A DNA stretch of 64,000 bases from Cacajao melanocephalus. Lineage: Eukaryota; Chordata; Mammalia; Primates; Pitheciidae. The notes beneath the pieces are model-generated. The model saw nothing but the letters and a program-made list of their open reading frames with translations. It searched no databases and had not been told where the DNA came from. The stretch covers positions 1 to 64,000 of the forward strand of contig CAUYLG010022188.1 in assembly GCA_963573385.1 (NCBI GenBank). The letters are read 5' to 3'. Position numbers and translations under genes: made by a program. Positions 60,005 to 64,000 of the stretch are shown piece by piece; position 1 is the stretch's first letter; each line of letters starts with the position of its first letter.

Positions 60005-60026
60005 ATGGTCCAAGGGGGTTTCCCAG
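60005..60026 (+). CDS. PATJ: Candidate alternative first coding exon of PATJ (short PDZ7-10 form)
   Basis: An ATG at 60005 has G at -3 and G at +4 (strong Kozak context) and opens MVQGGFP, then one base (G) before a gtaaga donor at 60027. The phase (one base carried over) equals that of the last PATJ exon at 43966-44065, so this exon could replace all upstream exons and splice to the PDZ7 exon; G+AG would give Glu. An in-frame TGA at 59936-59938 closes the frame upstream, so the ATG is a true start if the exon is used. No acceptor with a pyrimidine tract is seen before it, which argues for a first exon. A CIPP-type protein with the last four PDZ domains is known for this locus; identity with that form is inference. 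Confidence 0.5.
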
Positions 60027-63000
60027 GTAAGATTTCTGTTGCCTGTGTGATCTGTGGTTCTTTCAGAATGCAGTCTTACGCTGTTTTAGTGTTGGTGCAG
60101 AATGTGGTTTTAAAGGTCTAAACAATGATAAGCTAAGGCATTTTTCTGAAGAGAGTGAGGGCACAAATGCATGCACAAGGCAATTGTACGTAAAAGCAAA
60201 CCCCTACAGTTTCCTTGCATGTGCATTTTAGTTTGAATTGTCCTTATGATGTTTTTGAAAAGTGGAGCAGTTTATTCAGACTGTCAAAGATGTACTAGTA
60301 GTTTCACTGCCAAGATTCTCAACCCTGTTCGTGCAATGTCCTCTCCTTTCAGAATTGTAATTGAGAAGTAGACCTCCGAGACATTTATTATCATTATTGT
60401 TGTTATTTGTGACTTCACCATAAGAAAAAGGGAAGCCTATTTACATTAGAACTAGGTTATTCTGGTTAATTTCAAAAACTGACCATTCAGCATTTTGTTA
60501 CAGATGAAAGCAGAATATCATTAAGGACTCATAGTAGTAAACAAAAATCTGCTTTTTCTAAATTGTAAAATAACACCTTAAGTATTTTATTTGCTAGTTG
60601 TGTTTCGTGCCTCATTCATCTAAACCTACAAATTTAAATTCATTAGGGGTGGGGGCTCAGCTCGTGGAAATAATACCACTGACTTTCTTGTTAACATAAG
60701 GGTTCTTGCAATCATTGCTCTATTGGCAATATAATTTCACGCAATAGAGTAGTACTCTTAGTTTATGCTTTTGCCTGACTTAAAAAAATTAAGTTATTAA
60801 AATCAGAGCTTCTTTTTATCAAAATAAAATGGAATATTTAGACATAATAGGAGTATTCTTGTGTAAGTATTCTTGCCTACGAGAGGCAATTGTTAACTCA
60901 AGAGTAAGACATGACATTATAGCCTTTCTTTTTATTTTCAGCAGTGCACACGCAAATTAGGTTATTTCTACTGCAACAGTAGAATATTTGCTGCATTCCT
61001 GATTTAAGCTAGCAAATCTTATTCGTGGCTATGCTGTCAAAATTATTGAGCAAGAACTTTTCTTTTGCTTAAAATCTAATTTCTGAAGCTATTCCTGTGA
61101 GGGTCTTGAACTACCTAGTATTCAATTCTTTTATTTTGATTTAGAGGAAATGCTATAGCTCCTAAATGGATGTGTCACAGATTCCCTATAGTGACAACTG
61201 TCTGTCTATATTGTGTTTCTTTTCATTCTGTAGTTGGAATTGCTTTCAGTTGTCTGTCATCTTTTTAATACTACTTCTCAAACTTATATTGACAAGGCAA
61301 CTTACAGGAATCATCCTGGATATTTGTGGGTCCTGCTTATTTTCTCCTCAGACTCTGCAGAGCAGTTTGTTCATTTTCCTTTTATTTTAGGAAGTTTCTT
61401 AATTTTTAAAATCGATTTCTCCAGATTATAAATACATCTATGCTTTAGTCTCCTCAGTATAACTGGCCATCCCTGATAATTTTCTTAATCTGCACCACAC
61501 TAAATTGAAATCGTCAGTGTCCAGACTTCAAACACCACTGGGGAACCTTTGAAAATTTCCATTGCAGTTTTCTAGAAATTGAATCAAGTATGTCTAGTCA
61601 GTAGGAATTTGTGTGTCCTTTGCATTTTATTAAACTAATATATGAACTCACTTTAAAAAATGTTATTAACTATCAATGTGTCTCATAAATGGGCACATAT
61701 TTATGTGTTATATGTAAGTTACTTTTTCAGTGTTCATGATCAGGATTGATTTTCTATAATAAATATTTTCAACATTTATTAAAGGTTTCTATTTCTGTAT
61801 ACACATTTAACTCCAAAGTATTTTAACATTTTTTAATAGTCTTATGACTTAATCTATCTTGTATTATGTTCACTGCTTTGGCATTCAGTTAATTTGAAAA
61901 GCGTGTTCCTATTTCATGTTTCTTTTTGGCATATTTTACAAAAAGTCATATGTAGAATGATAAATAAAGGATGAAGTCTCAGTCTACAGAGAATTTACCT
62001 TTTCTTTTGTTCTTACTTGGAAACACATTATTTTATATGGGTTTATGTTGCTTTGATTTCAGTAGTTTTATGTCACTTTAAAGTATTTTAGGTTTGATAT
62101 ATATGAGTATATATTAAACACTCATAATTTTAACTAATCCAATGTTGAACAAAGAGAGGGCATTGTTATTTGAATTAAGGGAATAACATAGCAAAAATTA
62201 GCAGTTAAAGTTACTTTCTTGCTGAGACTGCCTCTTTTTTGTTGAATGCAATGGGGCAGGTAGTAAGAAATATCACTCCTAAGTTTCTATTATGTTTACT
62301 TATTTAGATATGTATTTTTTAAAAACAATTTAGTTTTATCTTTTTCTTTACATGTATGGTATGCCAAACTCTAAGATCCTTGCATAGTGCGAATAATTCA
62401 TATTCCACATTTTGAATATATCTATTCTGTCTTAGTATTATTCTTCCCATTTTTAGATAGTAAAACTCCTTTTATAAAAATGCTTGGAGGGGTTTCTCCA
62501 TTGGTTGGTGGAAGTATAACATAGCCACAGTTACTATGGTGATGCATCATTAAGCATTTTTGGAACCTAATACAGCCCTAAGCCTAAGGGGAGAAATATA
62601 GTATCTAACATGAACTTTGCCTTCAAGAAGTTTATAATATTTCTAAAAAGAAAATGTATGTATAGATGCAGAGACACATGCACTGGAAGGCCCTCTGGAA
62701 GAGACTGAGCTTGTGCGGTTGGTGGGATTGGCTTGGAATCCAAGCTCCAGACTTGTGAGCCCACTGAAAGAAGTGCTACAAGCCTGGTTTGTAGGAGGGA
62801 AAGGAGAGAAATGATCTGTGCCAAGAGGAGGGATACATGTGCGACAGAGTTCTAAACTTTAAGTTCACGTTTAGCTGTCTGCTACTGTGTAAAATTAAAT
62901 ACTCTGGTTCTTCAAATAAGAAAACATTGGATTTGATTTATTGCTAAGTCTCATTTAAGTTCAAGAATTTATTTTCTGAAATAGAAATTATAGTGATAGC

Positions 63001-63480
63001 TAATCCAAGTGGCTACATTTGAGAATATTGAAATGAAATTTGTAGATTTATTTCTTTACTTTTTTGAATACTCATGTTCTAGGCATGGTGCTAAATGCCT
63101 TACACACATTATTTTCTTCAACACATATAATGTTATAAGTTTTTAAAAGTCTTATTATTTTATGGATCAAGTCTAGATGACTCCAAAGCCTATACATTTA
63201 AGAAGTTTTAACTTGTTGTGTCTTCATGCATCTTCTCAAGTAATCTCTTCCGTTAGAGAAGCCAAATTAATTGCTGTTCTCTTTTTTGGTAATTTATTTC
63301 TTATATCCACTCATTGGTCAAAGAGACATGTAATTAGAATTACTCCCTCTAGAAAGCATACTGAAGTTCTAAATTCTCAAAAATGTTCACGTATTCCCCT
63401 GCAAACCACATTTTAATATTGAAACTTCTGATTTAAAAGAAAAAGTGACAACCACATGAAGCTGAATTGGAGAAAAATAC
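60027..63480. other. PATJ: Alu-free intron between the two candidate first exons
   Basis: 3.4 kb of AT-rich sequence. No Alu, L1 or LTR is recognised, and no exon matching the PDZ7 start is present. Confidence 0.5.
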
Positions 63481-63492
63481 AGTATTGGAGGC

Positions 63493-63649
63493 ATGCCAGG
63501 AAGCTTAGGGTACCCCTCCCTGTGGCATCACACACCGCACAGTATGAGCCAGGCTTCTCAGCACAAACTTACTTCTCTTCCATTGCGGAGAAATGTCTGC
63601 ATTTGGAGAAGTAGCAGCAAGTCTCCTGATGCCAACCAGATGGGAATGG
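63493..63649 (+). CDS. PATJ: Second candidate alternative first coding exon of PATJ
   Basis: An ATG at 63493 (G at -3) opens 52 codons plus one base, ending at a strong donor (ATGG/gtgagt, donor at 63650). The phase is again the one required for joining to the PDZ7 exon. The peptide begins MPGSLGYPSLWHHTP and ends SSKSPDANQMGM; it is Ser/His/Arg-rich and I recognise no domain. Reading it as a cassette exon from the AG at 63481-63482 would hit a stop within six codons, and no pyrimidine tract precedes it, so a first exon is the better model. It may also be chance: a 52-codon ORF next to a donor is not rare. Confidence 0.3.
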
Positions 63650-64000
63650 GTGAGTGTCTAGGTTTCCAATTTATTTTAATTATGAAATGTTTACAAATTG
63701 CGATTTGGGTCACTCAGTATTTCCATGTTTTTCCTAAGTAAGATGGAAATGTATGAGCATTTTGTTAAAGGTTTTGAATTGGGTTTTGACTCATTGTTGC
63801 CTGTACCTGCTTCAAGTTTTCCATATCTGCTCTCTGGAATCTTACAAAAGCCAGCGCAGGTAGAAGAGCAGGCTGGGAATGAAAGGCAGCACCTTATGGT
63901 TTCATAAAGCAAAAGATAATGACGTATGAAAGGTTAAAAAAGAAATCTATGTCTAATGGGCAGTTTCTAGGTTCTCTCATCTAAGTGTTCACTTGACTAT

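Overview
The window is nuclear DNA of a primate. It holds about 50 Alu copies or pieces in both orientations, MaLR (THE1/MST/MLT1) LTR elements, old L1, L2 and MIR fragments, and six short exons with GT-AG introns on the + strand. There is no prokaryotic-style gene, CRISPR array, rRNA or tRNA. The exons read through in frame as a central part of PATJ (INADL), the multi-PDZ scaffold of the Crumbs/PALS1/PATJ polarity complex. As far as I remember the human protein, about 5 percent of the residues differ here, mostly in the first exon. That would fit a non-human anthropoid better than human, but the comparison is from memory and uncertain.

Layout. 1-5123: intron with Alus, a small hairpin-bearing minisatellite (847-1056) and a collinear 275-bp inverted repeat (2824-3098 / 3729-4003). 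5124-5295: linker exon. 5296-19580: a 14.3-kb intron with an intact-layout MaLR provirus (13978-16636) and a pogo/Tigger-like DNA transposon piece. 19581-19652, 20968-21145 and 27767-27877: exons that build PDZ domain 6. 31133-31210 and 43966-44065: linker exons with a basic stretch, a PPPY motif and an acidic cluster. The introns between them hold an antisense L1 (about 31690-36500). That L1 is broken up by an ERV-type LTR, three Alus, an MRPL30 processed pseudogene and a THE1 solo LTR. From 44066 to the end of the window no further exon of the main transcript is visible; the next one, which should start PDZ7, must lie downstream.

The most interesting part is the last 5.2 kb (58809-64000), the longest Alu-free stretch in the window. 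It contains two candidate alternative first exons, 59.6-60.026 kb (ATG at 60005) and about 63.48-63.649 kb (ATG at 63493). Each starts with an acceptable Kozak ATG, ends at a good donor, and leaves the reading frame in the same phase as the preceding constitutive exon. Either could splice to the PDZ7 exon and give a short C-terminal four-PDZ protein (PDZ7-10), the architecture described for the CIPP form of INADL. This is inference from splice phase and composition, not transcript evidence.

Other structural oddities include a template-switch hairpin inside an Alu (19176-19252), a retrocopy of a shortened MRPL30 mRNA, an Alu whose target duplication carries the putative branch point of a PDZ6 exon, and a 3'-truncated Alu with a target duplication but no poly-A tail.
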